The position numbers and the translations under genes are program-made. Of a stretch of DNA of 64,000 nucleotides, positions 35,601-48,050 are shown piece by piece; position 1 is the first letter of the stretch; each line of letters starts with the position of its first letter. This DNA comes from Amphimedon queenslandica (Eukaryota; Porifera; Demospongiae; Haplosclerida; Niphatidae). The notes under the pieces are model-generated. The model was not told the origin of the DNA. It did not search any database and was given only the letters and a program-made list of their open reading frames with translations. Location of the stretch: positions 91,885 through 155,884 of the forward strand of contig NW_003546307.1 of NCBI RefSeq assembly GCF_000090795.2, given 5' to 3'.

Positions 35601-35769
35601 TCTTGTACGGGATGCCCTCAACTCTTCCAGGCATACATCACGTTTAGCATCCACCCCGTCCGGATAAACGAGGTGCTTTGGATACATTATTAGCTGCTTT
35701 GATGGCACTTGACTATAAAAATCAAGAATAATAAAAGAAACCGAGAGAAACTTACTTGTTAGCTGCCAT
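29617..35769 (-). CDS. BUB1: BUB1-family spindle checkpoint kinase with ABBA-motif exon array
   Basis: A many-exon gene from MAAN (35769) to the stop at 29617. N-terminal part: a GLEBS-like Bub3-binding segment (MYPKHLVYPDG..CLEELRA), then a KEN box (QEKENLP). The middle holds an array of near-identical exons with FSVYEE motifs (33190-34470), then proline-rich stretches (32040-32130). The C-terminal kinase has NPFTPETIQFML, glycine loop GKLAKGGFASVY, ALKVQ lysine, WEVAIIEEL, catalytic HADIKPDN, LLDFGRAID and GTDSFQCIQML, all BUB1 landmarks with catalytic residues present. Family role: kinetochore kinase recruiting Cdc20 and shugoshin. The TPR domain usual at the BUB1 N-terminus is not seen upstream of the GLEBS segment. 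Confidence 0.85.
30560..31010. repeat. Dispersed repeat family B, about 3 units
   Basis: In an intron of the BUB1-like kinase: units with CCCTGTACTATAGCCCATGG, 'aaaaaatggctcc' and 'gatgtatattgatgtcctta', oriented as at 25160. Confidence 0.8.
33190..34475 (-). repeat. Tandem exon-intron array (nine ~149-bp units) in BUB1
   Basis: Nine consecutive units, with the FSVYEE codons anchored near 33221, 33371, 33516, 33669, 33818, 33967, 34115, 34262 and 34411 (spacing 145-153). Each unit is one ~105-nt exon plus a ~44-nt intron with its own donor (GTAATN) and acceptor (ATAG). Every exon starts and ends in phase 2, so any number of units keeps frame. A typical exon reads QSAPARPPLQVLPQDKS then SFSVYEEASINQPSFK. 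Flanking exons contain relatives: SVYDEASISHPS (near 33085) and FSVYNDSQVSINQP (near 34560). Confidence 0.9.
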
Positions 35770-36269
35770 TTTGAGTTTGTATAAAAATTAAAATTATTGC
35801 TTAACCGCCCATTAGTTTTCTGAGCATGCGCATTAGTCCAGTCTGCGAAATCAGACCACGCCTTAAACTATATAAACCACGCCTTAATTAATTAATAGTT
35901 AATAAAAACAGATTTAATGTTAAAAATGTGATCTGTAGTGAACAGGTTGAGAAGATCTTCTGTTGACAAAGTATCCGAGTTTATACAAATCAGGTGGTTG
36001 GAATGAAAATGTGTTGTAAGATTAGATGTGAAAAAACATTCTGCGCATGTGCACTAAAAATAATCTTGATCATTCAATTTTGAAGTATAAATTTTTTCCA
36101 AAAATTCAAAGTTGGTATTACAAGAATGAGAAAGGAGAGACAGTGAAAGATACATTGTGATGGTGTACAGTATAAGTGTGTGTGTGTGTGTGTGTGTGAG
36201 TGTGTACTGATGCATTAGGGTGTCATTATTTTGAGAAGAGAGAGCATGAGACAATAGCATCACAACAAA
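35770..36269. other. Intergenic region with (GT)n
   Basis: Upstream of BUB1 and downstream of YY1. It holds a (TG)n tract at about 36176-36199, otherwise AT-rich sequence. No upstream exons encoding a BUB1 TPR domain were recognised here. Confidence 0.5.
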
Positions 36270-38660
<2,391 letters not shown>

Positions 38661-38868
38661 CTTAGTGAGGAGGACCCGTCCCGGTCGCTGTGTGTCGTCA
38701 GGATAAAGATGGCAGCTACTCTTTAGCTCAGTTCTCTCTTGGGGATGAGAAATGTGGACGATCACGTGAGAGTCACATTCCTGCTCTTTCATTGGTCACT
38801 TGAGTGTGGTCGTTATGGAAACTCAGCTCAGTGGGAGGGGCTTGTATTGGAAGCAATTAAAAGGTGAG

Positions 38869-39807
38869 ATGGATAGGATATCTGATGTCAGTATTGGTCC
38901 TTTGAGAGATTCTAAGTATATTCAGTGCTACCAAGTGTCTTACAAACAAGTAAGACAAACCATACACTTTTTATATACTATGAAATCAGATCAATTTGGG
39001 ATTATTTTATCAAACAGACTCATCTACAAGTGTTGTATGTTATTAAACACATTTATAATGATTCATTTCCTCTTAGAATGGTAAACAGAGGTACTGGGAC
39101 TGCCTGAGACAGCATGACAGGTACAATGATGTCTGTGTGAGAGATTTAAAAGCTTTTTTTGTAGTGTTGGTATCCTGATTTATAATGTAACGAGACAAGC
39201 ATTAGTTGTCGTAACTCAGTTCAGACCAGGTAATTTTATATAACATACTTCACAAGTTTAGTGACTCGGTTTTTTTGCAGCTGTGTACATGTCTTCTAAT
39301 CGCCCTGTCTGGGAAAACTCGGAGATATTTACCAGTGGATCACTCAATATGAAGGCAGACAAAGGATCAGAGTCTCAGGTTGGCCCTGAAAGTGATGCAA
39401 CTGCACCTAAATACGGCCCATCAAGTGAAGGAATGACATACGAACTATGTGCTGGTATCGTCGACAAGGATATACCACTAGCAGAGATTGCTCGGGAGGA
39501 AGTTCAAGAGGAAACAGGCTACCAAGTCAAGACGGAAAACCTTCAGTATATAACGAGTTTCTGGAGCAACATAGGCACGGCTGGCTCAAAGCAATCGCTC
39601 TTCTATTGCGAAGTGACTGATGACATGATAGTTGGGAGTGGAGGGGGCAATCAACATGAGGGGGAAATGATTGATGTATTGGATATTCCTATCAGTACAA
39701 TTGATGAATTTATTGTAGACGAAAGCAAGAAGAAATCAATGGGACTTTGTTTCGGATTTTCATGGTTTGCAAAGAATGTTTTACCCAAGCAGAAAAATGG
39801 TCAATAA
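38869..39807 (+). CDS. NUDT14: UDP-sugar pyrophosphatase NUDT14 (Nudix hydrolase)
   Basis: Exons 38869-38949, 39077-39120, 39165-39229 and 39281-39807 join in phase to about 238 residues. Landmarks: MDRISDVSIGPL (aligning with the start of vertebrate NUDT14, which is why this ATG was preferred over 38800), RQHDSVGILIYN, VVVTQFRPAVY, a Nudix box (AGIVDKDIPLAEIAREEVQE followed by ETGY), FWSNIGTAGSKQSLFY and a C-terminal GLCFGFSWF. Family role: Mg-dependent hydrolysis of UDP-glucose and related nucleotide sugars in the cytosol. Confidence 0.93.
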
Positions 39808-39979
39808 GAATTATTATTTTTTTGATTGATGGTATCATAGGTACTATTTAAATTATTTATATATTTTTAAATAATAATAATTATTATTAATTTATTATTA
39901 TTATCATTATTTAAAAATTTGGTGATAATACAATGTTAGTACCATACAAAGTGAAGCAAGTTATAATTATTATTGTTAA

Positions 39980-41319
39980 TTATTTCTTGAAAAACTTGAG
40001 CCATGTGACAAGAATCAGTATTAATACTTCCACTATTATCACAGCAATGAGAATAAATCGATTTTGAACAGTTCTAGGAAAAGGAGAATGACAAATTTAT
40101 GTGCTCTAGTGTTAATATGAGTCATGTGAGACATAATTAACACAAAAAGCTTCACTATTGGCAAGCACAGTTATAATCTTTATTTATTTCTTACTGGCAG
40201 GCAATTTTTCGAAGCAAACTTCTAGTCTGATTCATTTGAGCATCAAAACCAGACACCTAATTGATAAATAAGACAGAACAAATCCATGTACAACATAAGA
40301 ACATGCATATGTATCAGAAAAAATTATAAAAATAAAAAATTCTCTCCTAGTCATTTTTGATGAAATTTGGTCAAAGACCATGTACTATAGTACAGGGGCT
40401 TTGGCCCAGTTTTTGAGCAACTTATAGCTATTTTCATAATCAGACTGCTTCATAAAAATGGCATATCAAATTGAACAATATTCAGACACAATGACTAAAC
40501 ATTGTTAGAATATAATTTCAGGCTCTGCAATGAATGAAAAACCTCCATTGCCTCACCCTATCTCTAGTACGCAATAATGTCTGTCTTTGTTCTCCCAGTT
40601 CATTAACTATATTGTCAGCAATTTGATCTAATATAAGAGAAAGTGCATATCATATTATGTCAAGGGTTTACCTGTTTCAGCTGATATCTCTTGAGCCTTG
40701 TGGACGCTATAAGTTGCCCTCTTCATAGCCTCAGTGTTCCTCAATACTTGATCATAGCCATCGTTTGTTGCCTGACATAAAAAAGTAAATATTATAGATG
40801 CTTGGTTTTGAATTCTTACTCCAAATGATGTGGAATCATCATCTCTAGATAGTAGCTCAGTACGAGCTGATTTTGAAGAATAAGATATCTAAATAAAATT
40901 ATGAAAAGTTCCCATTTTATTGGTACATTCGTATATTAATTTCCCTCCTACCAGGTTTCTTTTCAATGAGTTGAGTTCATTCTTATAACGTGCCATACTA
41001 AGGTTGTACTCTTGTTGGAACGAGCGAGGGGCTCTTTTAAGTTCCACCTGTAACTGACTGTACTACAAAGGTATAAAATGACACCTTTAAAGCACAAAAT
41101 TTGATTAAAATACTTCATTCTCAGCATCTTCCAACTTGTGTTCAGCTTGTCTCACGTATCTTCTCAGTTCGTCTACAAATAGGAAGGTTATCTTAATGAT
41201 TCACAAGCTAATAGCCTACCTCCTCTTAAGCTAGGTAGTGTGTGGGAAACGAGCGCTTCTAGGTCTCTCAGTTGAGACTTTAAATTCTCTTCGTATCTCT
41301 CTAGCCTCTCTGAAGACAT
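39980..41319 (-). CDS. VTI1B: SNARE protein VTI1B
   Basis: About eight short exons from MSSERLERYEENL (41319) to the stop TAA at 39980-39982. Order of parts: N-terminal three-helix V-SNARE domain (VELKRAPRSFQQEYNSMLAR), a Qb SNARE motif (TDQIADNIVNELGEQR with the central Q preserved, then LLRKI), and a C-terminal membrane anchor (RFILIAVIIVEVLILILVTW) ending FKK. Role: Golgi/endosome/late-endosome vesicle fusion. One intron contains a unit of dispersed repeat family A (about 40290-40435). Confidence 0.88.
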
Positions 41320-41392
41320 TATTGTTCTAGCCCCACCCACAACAATATGAATTAATTCTAAATTCTAGATTATTTTTGGTCAGCAGGATAAA

Positions 41393-42961
41393 ATGGTATG
41401 GTTATTAATTTCGTTGATTTTTCTCTCTATTTTTCTGAGGATATATTGCTCTCCATTAGATGTACTGATAGTCTCCACACCTTTTGTTGGTCATTCTTTT
41501 AGAGTCTTATCAATTGGGGAGGAGTTAGCAAGAAAAGGTCATAACGTTACGTTCATGTCATTGGATAACTGGGTCAACATGAGAAATAAGGCGATTGAAA
41601 GAGGAATGAGTTATTTGTCAGCAGGTAGACATGATGCTGAGGAAGGGGAATGGCGAGAGTTTGTGTTGAAGAGAATAGAATTGTCTGCTCAGAGTCCTTT
41701 TACGCTACTAGCTGACTTTAAGCTATTGACAGAGTCAAGGAAATTGTTGAGTTTCGACGCCATAGTGGAATTCCTCATTAGACAAGATTTGAAGCAATGG
41801 GATGTGATTGTCACCGAGAAAGAATTACTACAAAGTGTTCCGTGTATTGCAAAAAGTCAAGGGATTCCTGTTGTTACTGTTACAAGCTATTACTCTTATA
41901 ACACGGAATCACCTCCCTGGCCGTTCCCTTCTTACCAATCGGGTCATTCAGAGAACTTAACATTCAAAGGACGATTTTTAAGTTTTTTAGTCACTGTCGG
42001 TCACAGGTTCTTGCATGCAGTCTCACTAAAAAGGATAATCTCGGGTTCCTCAACGACTGAAAGACTATGCTCTGATAATTTCAAGTATCCCATAGAATCA
42101 GGATGGGAAGTCCCATTACTCGTCAGTACAGTACTTGGTCTTGAATATCCTCGAGTTCTCTCACCAATGACTCATTATGTTGGACCGCTCCTCTCTCGAC
42201 ATCTACTTAATGCTTCACTTGAATTTAACAGTCATCTTTGGAAATGGTTGGAAACTAAAAGTAATAAAAGTGTCATATACATTAGTATGGGCTCACTGGT
42301 CTCCATAAGCACTGATCTTGCCCATGCATTCATTGATGGCATCAAAGACACAAATTATTCTGTTGTATGGTCTTTAAGTGACTTGAATAAGAATGTCATT
42401 CCAAATGTAGTGAAACTACATCCTGAGAAATATCACATCTCATCCTGGATACCTCAGTTAGCATTGCTACAACATAGCTCCATATTCTTGGCTATACTCC
42501 ATGGAGGTGCCAATGGTGTCCATGAGGCTCTATATCATGGGGTCCCTGGGATCTTGATACCATTTGTTAATGACCAGTTTGACTGGTCTGTGAGGGTTGA
42601 GGATGCTGGTGTGGGCATACAACTACTACCACATCAAGTGACATCCTCCTCCATAAAGGAGAGCATTCAAAGGATTGAATCTACAGATGAGTATCACAAG
42701 AAAGCAAGTCTACTGAGTGTACTGATGAGGAGAGCAGGAGGTACAAATGAAGCAGTTGAACTCATTGAATTTTATGCCACTTATGGATATGACCATCTCA
42801 TACCAGCCCCTATAAAATACAAATGGAATTGGATGGCATATTATAATATTGATGTGTACGCCATTATTAGTTGCTTTGTATTAACATCAATGTGGATCTT
42901 TAAAAAGTGTTGCTGTAAGTGTTGTTGTTGGTCAATGAACAAAAAGTTAAAACAAAGTTAG
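41393..42961 (+). CDS. UDP-glucuronosyltransferase-like glycosyltransferase
   Basis: A single uninterrupted frame of 522 codons, intronless among intron-rich neighbours. An N-terminal signal peptide (MVWLLISLIFLSIFLRIYC) is followed by an acceptor-binding half (STPFVGHSFRVLSIGEELA). The UDP-binding half carries the UGT signature (ISSWIPQLALLQHSS, HGGANGVHEALYHGVPGI, DQFDWSVRVEDAGVG). A C-terminal membrane helix (YAIISCFVLTSMWIF) and a Cys/Lys tail (KKCCCKCCCW) give the usual type I topology. Predicted to conjugate UDP-sugars to small lipophilic molecules in the ER; the sugar donor cannot be told. Its start lies 73 bp from the divergent VTI1B start. Confidence 0.88.
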   Translation: MVWLLISLIFLSIFLRIYCSPLDVLIVSTPFVGHSFRVLSIGEELARKGHNVTFMSLDNWVNMRNKAIERGMSYLSAGRHDAEEGEWREFVLKRIELSAQSPFTLLADFKLLTESRKLLSFDAIVEFLIRQDLKQWDVIVTEKELLQSVPCIAKSQGIPVVTVTSYYSYNTESPPWPFPSYQSGHSENLTFKGRFLSFLVTVGHRFLHAVSLKRIISGSSTTERLCSDNFKYPIESGWEVPLLVSTVLGLEYPRVLSPMTHYVGPLLSRHLLNASLEFNSHLWKWLETKSNKSVIYISMGSLVSISTDLAHAFIDGIKDTNYSVVWSLSDLNKNVIPNVVKLHPEKYHISSWIPQLALLQHSSIFLAILHGGANGVHEALYHGVPGILIPFVNDQFDWSVRVEDAGVGIQLLPHQVTSSSIKESIQRIESTDEYHKKASLLSVLMRRAGGTNEAVELIEFYATYGYDHLIPAPIKYKWNWMAYYNIDVYAIISCFVLTSMWIFKKCCCKCCCWSMNKKLKQS

Positions 42962-42980
42962 CTGTAATGATTGTTATTAT

Positions 42981-44063
42981 TTAGTCATTCCATTTAATAT
43001 ATGGTTTACATTCTCTTTTTCTATCATACAGTCCACTTAAATCTGTATAATATTGTTGTGAATCTAATTTAGAATTTTTATGTATTTTTTCACAAAGATG
43101 ACACCATCTTGTATTCCAACTGTCTGTATCAATATTCCATTTGTTTCTCCATTCAAAAAACTTATTGTATCTCTCTTTACTCTCTCCGACATACTTTAAA
43201 TAATCGGCCAGTTCTTTAGCAGTTTTAAATTTGCTTGCATCAATGTATGATCCCGGTGGTACTATTAGTGGATTAGACAGATTAGCTCCTGATAGTATGA
43301 CTGGAACAGCTTCATTTGTATATGCATTCCTATAAGTTTTCTCAGTGATATAGTCTACACATAATGAGTTCTCGAATGCCAAAAAAAATTTTGAGTGCTT
43401 GATCTGTGAATGACTCTCAGTAACAGATAGCCACTTGCCATTACAAGTTCCCATTAGGTTAACATCAATGTATTTCATTAGACTCCTCACTGCTTTCAAT
43501 CTATCATACACACAATGGCTGATCAGTGCACTGACTTCAATTGTCTTTCCTTTAAGGTAATTTCTTTGATGATCAAAGCCACTCTTAAACTGTCCTGGGA
43601 AAACAAGAGCATAAGTACCTTTAATGTCAGAGTCGAGCCTGTAAGTCATAGTCCAGTTGAAGAGAGGACGTTTTAAGAAATAATGAATTGGACTTCTAAC
43701 TGGACTCTCCCCATTCATGTACACCCACATTTGACTTTGGTTTCGTTCGAGGGAAAAGACTTCGAGGAAGTCACTGAGAAAATGTGCTCCACTAGAATGA
43801 AAAACTACAGCACTGCTTTTATAATAATAGTCTTTGTTTTCAGTGAAATAGCATGCATAAGTCCCACAATGGCGGATGCCTTCAAAAGGCCAAGAATGAG
43901 CAAATAATAAGGTCCAGAATAAGATGATTGTTTGATTTTCTTGAGGCAATGGAGTATTCTGTGTGACAGCCTCTGGTTTCTGTTGCATTCTGTACACAAA
44001 ATACGCTACCAGGATCAGTAACAGGAGCAACAATAGTCGAAACAGGTTCTCCATAAACTTCAT
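42981..44063 (-). CDS. GT10 alpha-fucosyltransferase, copy 1
   Basis: A single exon of about 360 codons from MKFMENLFRLLLLLL. It is a type II membrane protein: a short cytosolic end, one anchor (LFRLLLLLLLILVAYFVY), a stem, then the GT10 catalytic domain with WVYMNGESP, NWTMTYRLDSDI, and the diagnostic FENSLCVDYITEKTYRNA followed by VPVILSG. It acts in the Golgi, transferring fucose from GDP-fucose onto glycans. The frame stays open upstream to 44336, but that overlaps the 3' end of the next copy in another frame and lacks homology, so 44063 is taken as the start. Confidence 0.88.
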   Translation of the reverse strand: MKFMENLFRLLLLLLLILVAYFVYRMQQKPEAVTQNTPLPQENQTIILFWTLLFAHSWPFEGIRHCGTYACYFTENKDYYYKSSAVVFHSSGAHFLSDFLEVFSLERNQSQMWVYMNGESPVRSPIHYFLKRPLFNWTMTYRLDSDIKGTYALVFPGQFKSGFDHQRNYLKGKTIEVSALISHCVYDRLKAVRSLMKYIDVNLMGTCNGKWLSVTESHSQIKHSKFFLAFENSLCVDYITEKTYRNAYTNEAVPVILSGANLSNPLIVPPGSYIDASKFKTAKELADYLKYVGESKERYNKFFEWRNKWNIDTDSWNTRWCHLCEKIHKNSKLDSQQYYTDLSGLYDRKRECKPYIKWND

Positions 44064-44133
44064 TTTAGTCAAATAGGTGTGGCTCAAACTCAGCCACACC
44101 TCCCACCAAATGATAATAATGAAAAATAAAAAA

Positions 44134-45210
44134 TTAATTCCATCTAATATAAGGTTTGCATTCTCTCTCCTTGCTGTATAGGCCACTGAGATCAGCGTAA
44201 ACTTTTGTTTCTGCTGGACTGCTTTCGTGTATCTTGTCACAGAGTTTACACAATACATCCCAATTTGTCGTGTTAATATTCCAACTAGCTCTCCATTCAA
44301 AAAACTTATTGTATAACACTTCACTCTCCCCAACATACTTTAAATAATCAGCCAGTTCTTTAGCAGTTTTAAATTTGCTTGCATCAATGTATGATCCTGG
44401 TGGTACTATTAGTGGGTTAGACAGATTAGCTCCTGATAGTATGACTGGAACAGCTTCATTTGTATATGCATTCCTATAAGTTTTCTCAGTCACATAATCT
44501 TCACATAATGAGTTCTCAAATGATAAGTAAAATTTTGAGCTCTGAATTTGCAAATGACTCTCAGTAACAGACAACCTCTTGCCAGTACAAGCTCCCATTA
44601 GGTTAACATCAATGTATTTCATTAGACTCCTCACTGCTTTCAATCTATCATACACACAATGGCTGATCAGTGCACTGACTTCAATTGTCTTTCCTTTAAG
44701 ATAGTTCTTGTAAGGATCAAAGCCATCTTGAAATTTCCCAGGAAATGTATATCCATAGACACCTTTGACATCAGAGTCAGTTCTATAAGAGATTGACCAA
44801 TTGAAAATTGGATAGTTCCTCAAAAAATGATAAATTGGACGATTCACTGGAGACTCGCCACTTACAAGGATCCAGCGTTGCTTTTCGGGTCGCTTAAGAT
44901 TAACTGCATTAAGTACGTCAGTCAGAAAACCCCATGCACATTTACTAAATATGACTGCACTGCTGTTAGAAAACAGCTTCTTGTTTGAAGTGAAGTAGCA
45001 ACTGTGTTCACCACAATGACGCTTGCCTTCATCAATAGGCCACTTTGCTCTGCTAAATAGAGTCCAGAATAGTATGATTGGTTGCTCATTAGTATCAAGG
45101 TTTAGATCAGGGTCAATCTCAGTCCTTTCTTCTTGTACAAAAAGTGCAATGAAGAATACTAATAGTGGCAGAACAAAGCAAAAAAGTCCAGACAAACCTT
45201 TACCAAACAT
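44134..45210 (-). CDS. GT10 alpha-fucosyltransferase, copy 2
   Basis: Single exon, 358 codons, starting MFGKGLSGLFCFVLPLLVFF (signal anchor), with WILVSGESPVNRP, NWSISYRTDSDV and FENSLCEDYVTEKTYRNA. It is a tandem duplicate of copy 1, 70 bp apart on the same strand. The middle (KTIEVSALISHCVYDRLKAV) and the stretch after the signature (NEAVPVILSGANLSNPLIV) are identical in protein and nearly so in DNA, while both ends differ strongly. Confidence 0.88.
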   Translation of the reverse strand: MFGKGLSGLFCFVLPLLVFFIALFVQEERTEIDPDLNLDTNEQPIILFWTLFSRAKWPIDEGKRHCGEHSCYFTSNKKLFSNSSAVIFSKCAWGFLTDVLNAVNLKRPEKQRWILVSGESPVNRPIYHFLRNYPIFNWSISYRTDSDVKGVYGYTFPGKFQDGFDPYKNYLKGKTIEVSALISHCVYDRLKAVRSLMKYIDVNLMGACTGKRLSVTESHLQIQSSKFYLSFENSLCEDYVTEKTYRNAYTNEAVPVILSGANLSNPLIVPPGSYIDASKFKTAKELADYLKYVGESEVLYNKFFEWRASWNINTTNWDVLCKLCDKIHESSPAETKVYADLSGLYSKERECKPYIRWN

Positions 45211-45473
45211 TTAGAAATAATTCACAATTCAGTGAATTCACATCCTGTCTACTTAATTATTATATCCTGTCTATATTATGGGCGTGGTCAATAATTTTGC
45301 ATCTAAAAATAGACAGAACTAGACTAGGTTCTATTTATAGAATAAACTAAGTCATGATGACGTACTAAGTCTTTCTATAAATATCAGCATCATAAACAAT
45401 ATAAAAGTGGATTAATCAGCTGAGCTCAGTCAGACCTTGGAACTTAGTGAGAAGTCAGTAACAATTTAATACA

Positions 45474-46139
45474 ATGGAAGATCCTATAAAGTGGCCTCCA
45501 GTATTTGAAGAACTAAGACCATCTCTTCAAGACAATCAGTCAATGTCACCAGCAATAACAGTTGCACCATTTCTAAAAGAAGGCTTATCCCTCTCCAATG
45601 CCTTGACACCAGAAGAATGCAAAGCCATTGTGAGCTTAACAGAGTCTAAAGGTTACCAAGATGCCAGTCAGTACTGCTACATGTACAACGACAGATATAA
45701 TGACAGATACATGTCCGATGACCCCAAACTCTCCGAGTTCATATGGGACCGCCTCAAGCCGTATATCCCTGCAAGGGTAGAAGCCTTTGATGCTCAATGG
45801 AGCCTAGAGGGTCTCAATACCAGATTCAGGTTCTGCAAGTATGTTTCGGGGCACTATTTCGGTGCACATACGGATGGTATCTACACCATCAACTCCGATC
45901 ACAAAAGCATTCTTACTTGCATGTTCTACCTAAATGGTACGGATGAGTTTGAAGGAGGGCTGACAAACTTTATTACACACAAAACAAGAAAACTGAAGCA
46001 CTCTGTGACGCCAGAGCCTGGGCTATGCGTCATTTTCCCACAGGCAAATCTAGACTTTTATCATGAGGGAACAAAAGTTACCTCAGGAGTCAAGTATATA
46101 ATGAGAACTGATGTAATGTATAAAAGGATAACATCATAA
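45474..46139 (+). CDS. 2-oxoglutarate/Fe(II) oxygenase (prolyl-hydroxylase fold)
   Basis: Intronless, 221 codons. An N-terminal segment (SNALTPEECKAIVSLTESKG) leads into a double-stranded beta-helix core with the Fe-binding H-x-D (FGAHTDGIY), a CMFYLNGTDEFEGGLTNF strand, the distal His (FYHEGTKV) and the 2OG-binding Arg (YIMRTDV). All cofactor residues are present, so it should be active. It resembles the prolyl-4-hydroxylase-like family without signal peptide, so cytosolic. Substrate unknown. Confidence 0.82.
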   Translation: MEDPIKWPPVFEELRPSLQDNQSMSPAITVAPFLKEGLSLSNALTPEECKAIVSLTESKGYQDASQYCYMYNDRYNDRYMSDDPKLSEFIWDRLKPYIPARVEAFDAQWSLEGLNTRFRFCKYVSGHYFGAHTDGIYTINSDHKSILTCMFYLNGTDEFEGGLTNFITHKTRKLKHSVTPEPGLCVIFPQANLDFYHEGTKVTSGVKYIMRTDVMYKRITS

Positions 46140-46226
46140 AGAAAGATTTTATATTGGTTGATCTTAGTTTTAGATCTAATAATCATTATTTTTTTTACTT
46201 TTAATTATATATATTGTGCATTTTGT

Positions 46227-47995
46227 CTATTTCTGCATTTTACTGTTTGACACAAACTCCTTTGCATCAGATAGTAGCTCACTAATCTCTTCGCTGTCTT
46301 CCATTGGAGCCCAATCTGCATCTTCATCAGAGTCTGCCCCATAACTGGTAGATGAGTCATCTATATTTTTTTGAGAGAGAAAGTTGAGTGAATTTCTAAA
46401 TTAAACAATTCTAGATTTCTAATGTACACTCTGCTATGTAAACAAAATGGTGCAACAATTCCAAACAAACTACTTCTCATTGCATACCTTCTCCTTCCCC
46501 CTCTGCATTATCAATAAAAGAATCATTGTAATCATAAGAATTTGCTTCTCCATCATCATCACTGTCACCAACTAACACACTTTTCTTTGGCTTTTTCCCT
46601 GAAGTCAAAATGAGCACTTACACATAGCGTTCATTAACCTTAAATGCTTACCACGTGTTGATCTAGTGCTTGTTCGAGTTGCTCTTTTCCTGCTGTCGGA
46701 AGCTAAGGAAATTGCAACAAGAAACAGATTACAATGTATCATAATAGTGCTTCCTTAATCATACCTGGTGCCTTTGAATGATTAAATTGCTGGCGATGAA
46801 GTGGGTTTTTCCGATAACATGAAGTTCCATATGGACACTCTGGCTTATCAGCCTCGTCAATTGAGTCACCCTTTGTGTCTTCCTCTTCTTCTTCATCATT
46901 GTGAGTGTACTCCTGAAAATGAACTGGATTCTTCCTACAAAATAATGATAATGATTGAATGCTGACTGCTATGGACAAACCTATAGCAACCTTTTCCATA
47001 AGGGCAAGCTGGTAAAGCCTTTTTCTTGTCTGCTTCAGTAGACTCATCTGAATCAATTGGAGTTGGTGATGCCTTGCTATCTTTGGCTGTAGTCTACAAA
47101 ATTGTCCTAATACACTGACTATAGCAATAAATTATTAACCTTTTTTGGTTTAGGTGAAGATTTAGAAGAAGTTTTTGTTTCTTTGGTCTTTTTAATATCA
47201 GTAGCACCAGCACTGCTGCTGGATCCTAACAGAAGAAGCAGTCATATGGTAAAAGCATACCAAGTCCTTACCAGAGGTCTTTGTGCTTGTCTTCCTCTTC
47301 TTTGGTGGTGGAGATAACTTTGTAGCGTTCTCATCATTTGTAGTCTGTAGTGTTGAAGCAGCATTTAGCATCCATGCTGGTAATACTCGAGTTTTCTTCT
47401 TCTTTTCAGTCGTCAACGATTCTTTTAGCATTGAGCTATTCGAGGGATAGGAGTTTTTATCAGAATTAATGAGAGGTTTTTCTTTAACAGTATCACCATC
47501 ATCTAGATTAGATGCCTCTTCATTGTCCTCCTCTTTCTCTTCTTCGACCTTCAATGTTGCATCTTCTTTCAGTGTTTCTTCTTTAGGATCGACTGTGACT
47601 CTTAAAGTATAAACTAATTCTTTGATATTGTAATGAAGGATTGAGATCTGATCCCCATCTGATAATGTTTGCCAAACGTCTTTCTTCAGTTGAATCTGCT
47701 CGTCCCTCCCACTGGGTTTGTAATAGCATGGATTGGTGTGTCTCTAGTCATACTACTCAATGCATAATAAAGAGACTAAATGAGCTTACAGGACAAATGG
47801 AGACAGCATTATCATCATTTACTTTAACTGTGGCATGATTCCTGGACACTCTCTTGTCAGTAATCTAAAAGAGGGTGCAAAAATTAATAAATTAAAATTT
47901 TTATTTACTTTCAAGAGGGGTCCTCTACCAATAGTATGCTCTCCTTTAGATAAAACCTCAAACTGAACTCCACTAGCATTAACAAAATACGCCAT
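46227..47995 (-). CDS. APLF: APLF-type DNA end-joining factor (FHA + PBZ)
   Basis: Multi-exon gene starting MAYFVNASGVQFEVL. Parts in order: FHA domain (HTIGRGPLL, ITDKRVSRNHATV), an acidic linker, a Ku-binding-type motif (KKTRVLPAWML), two PAR-binding PBZ zinc fingers (CPYGKGCYRKNPVHFQEYTH and CPYGTSCYRKNPLHRQQFNH), a basic patch (SRKRATRTSTRSTRGKK), and an acidic C-terminus rich in D/E like the histone-chaperone tail of APLF. Role: scaffold bridging XRCC4/XRCC1, Ku and poly(ADP-ribose) at DNA breaks. The start is 56 bp from the divergent SDR gene. Confidence 0.9.
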
Positions 47996-48050
47996 TTATA
48001 TTTTGAGCCACACCCTTTCTAACACCCCCACCCAGTTTAGAGCTTCCAAA

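Noticed and set aside
38661-38792. Upstream in-frame ATG extending YY1 by 44 residues.
   Set aside because: The extension is not YY1-like and occupies the short divergent promoter shared with NUDT14; MASDSEPE is the family-like start.
44063-44336. In-frame N-terminal extension of fucosyltransferase copy 1.
   Set aside because: It overlaps the 3' coding end of copy 2 in another frame, lacks homology, and a good signal-anchor start occurs at 44063.
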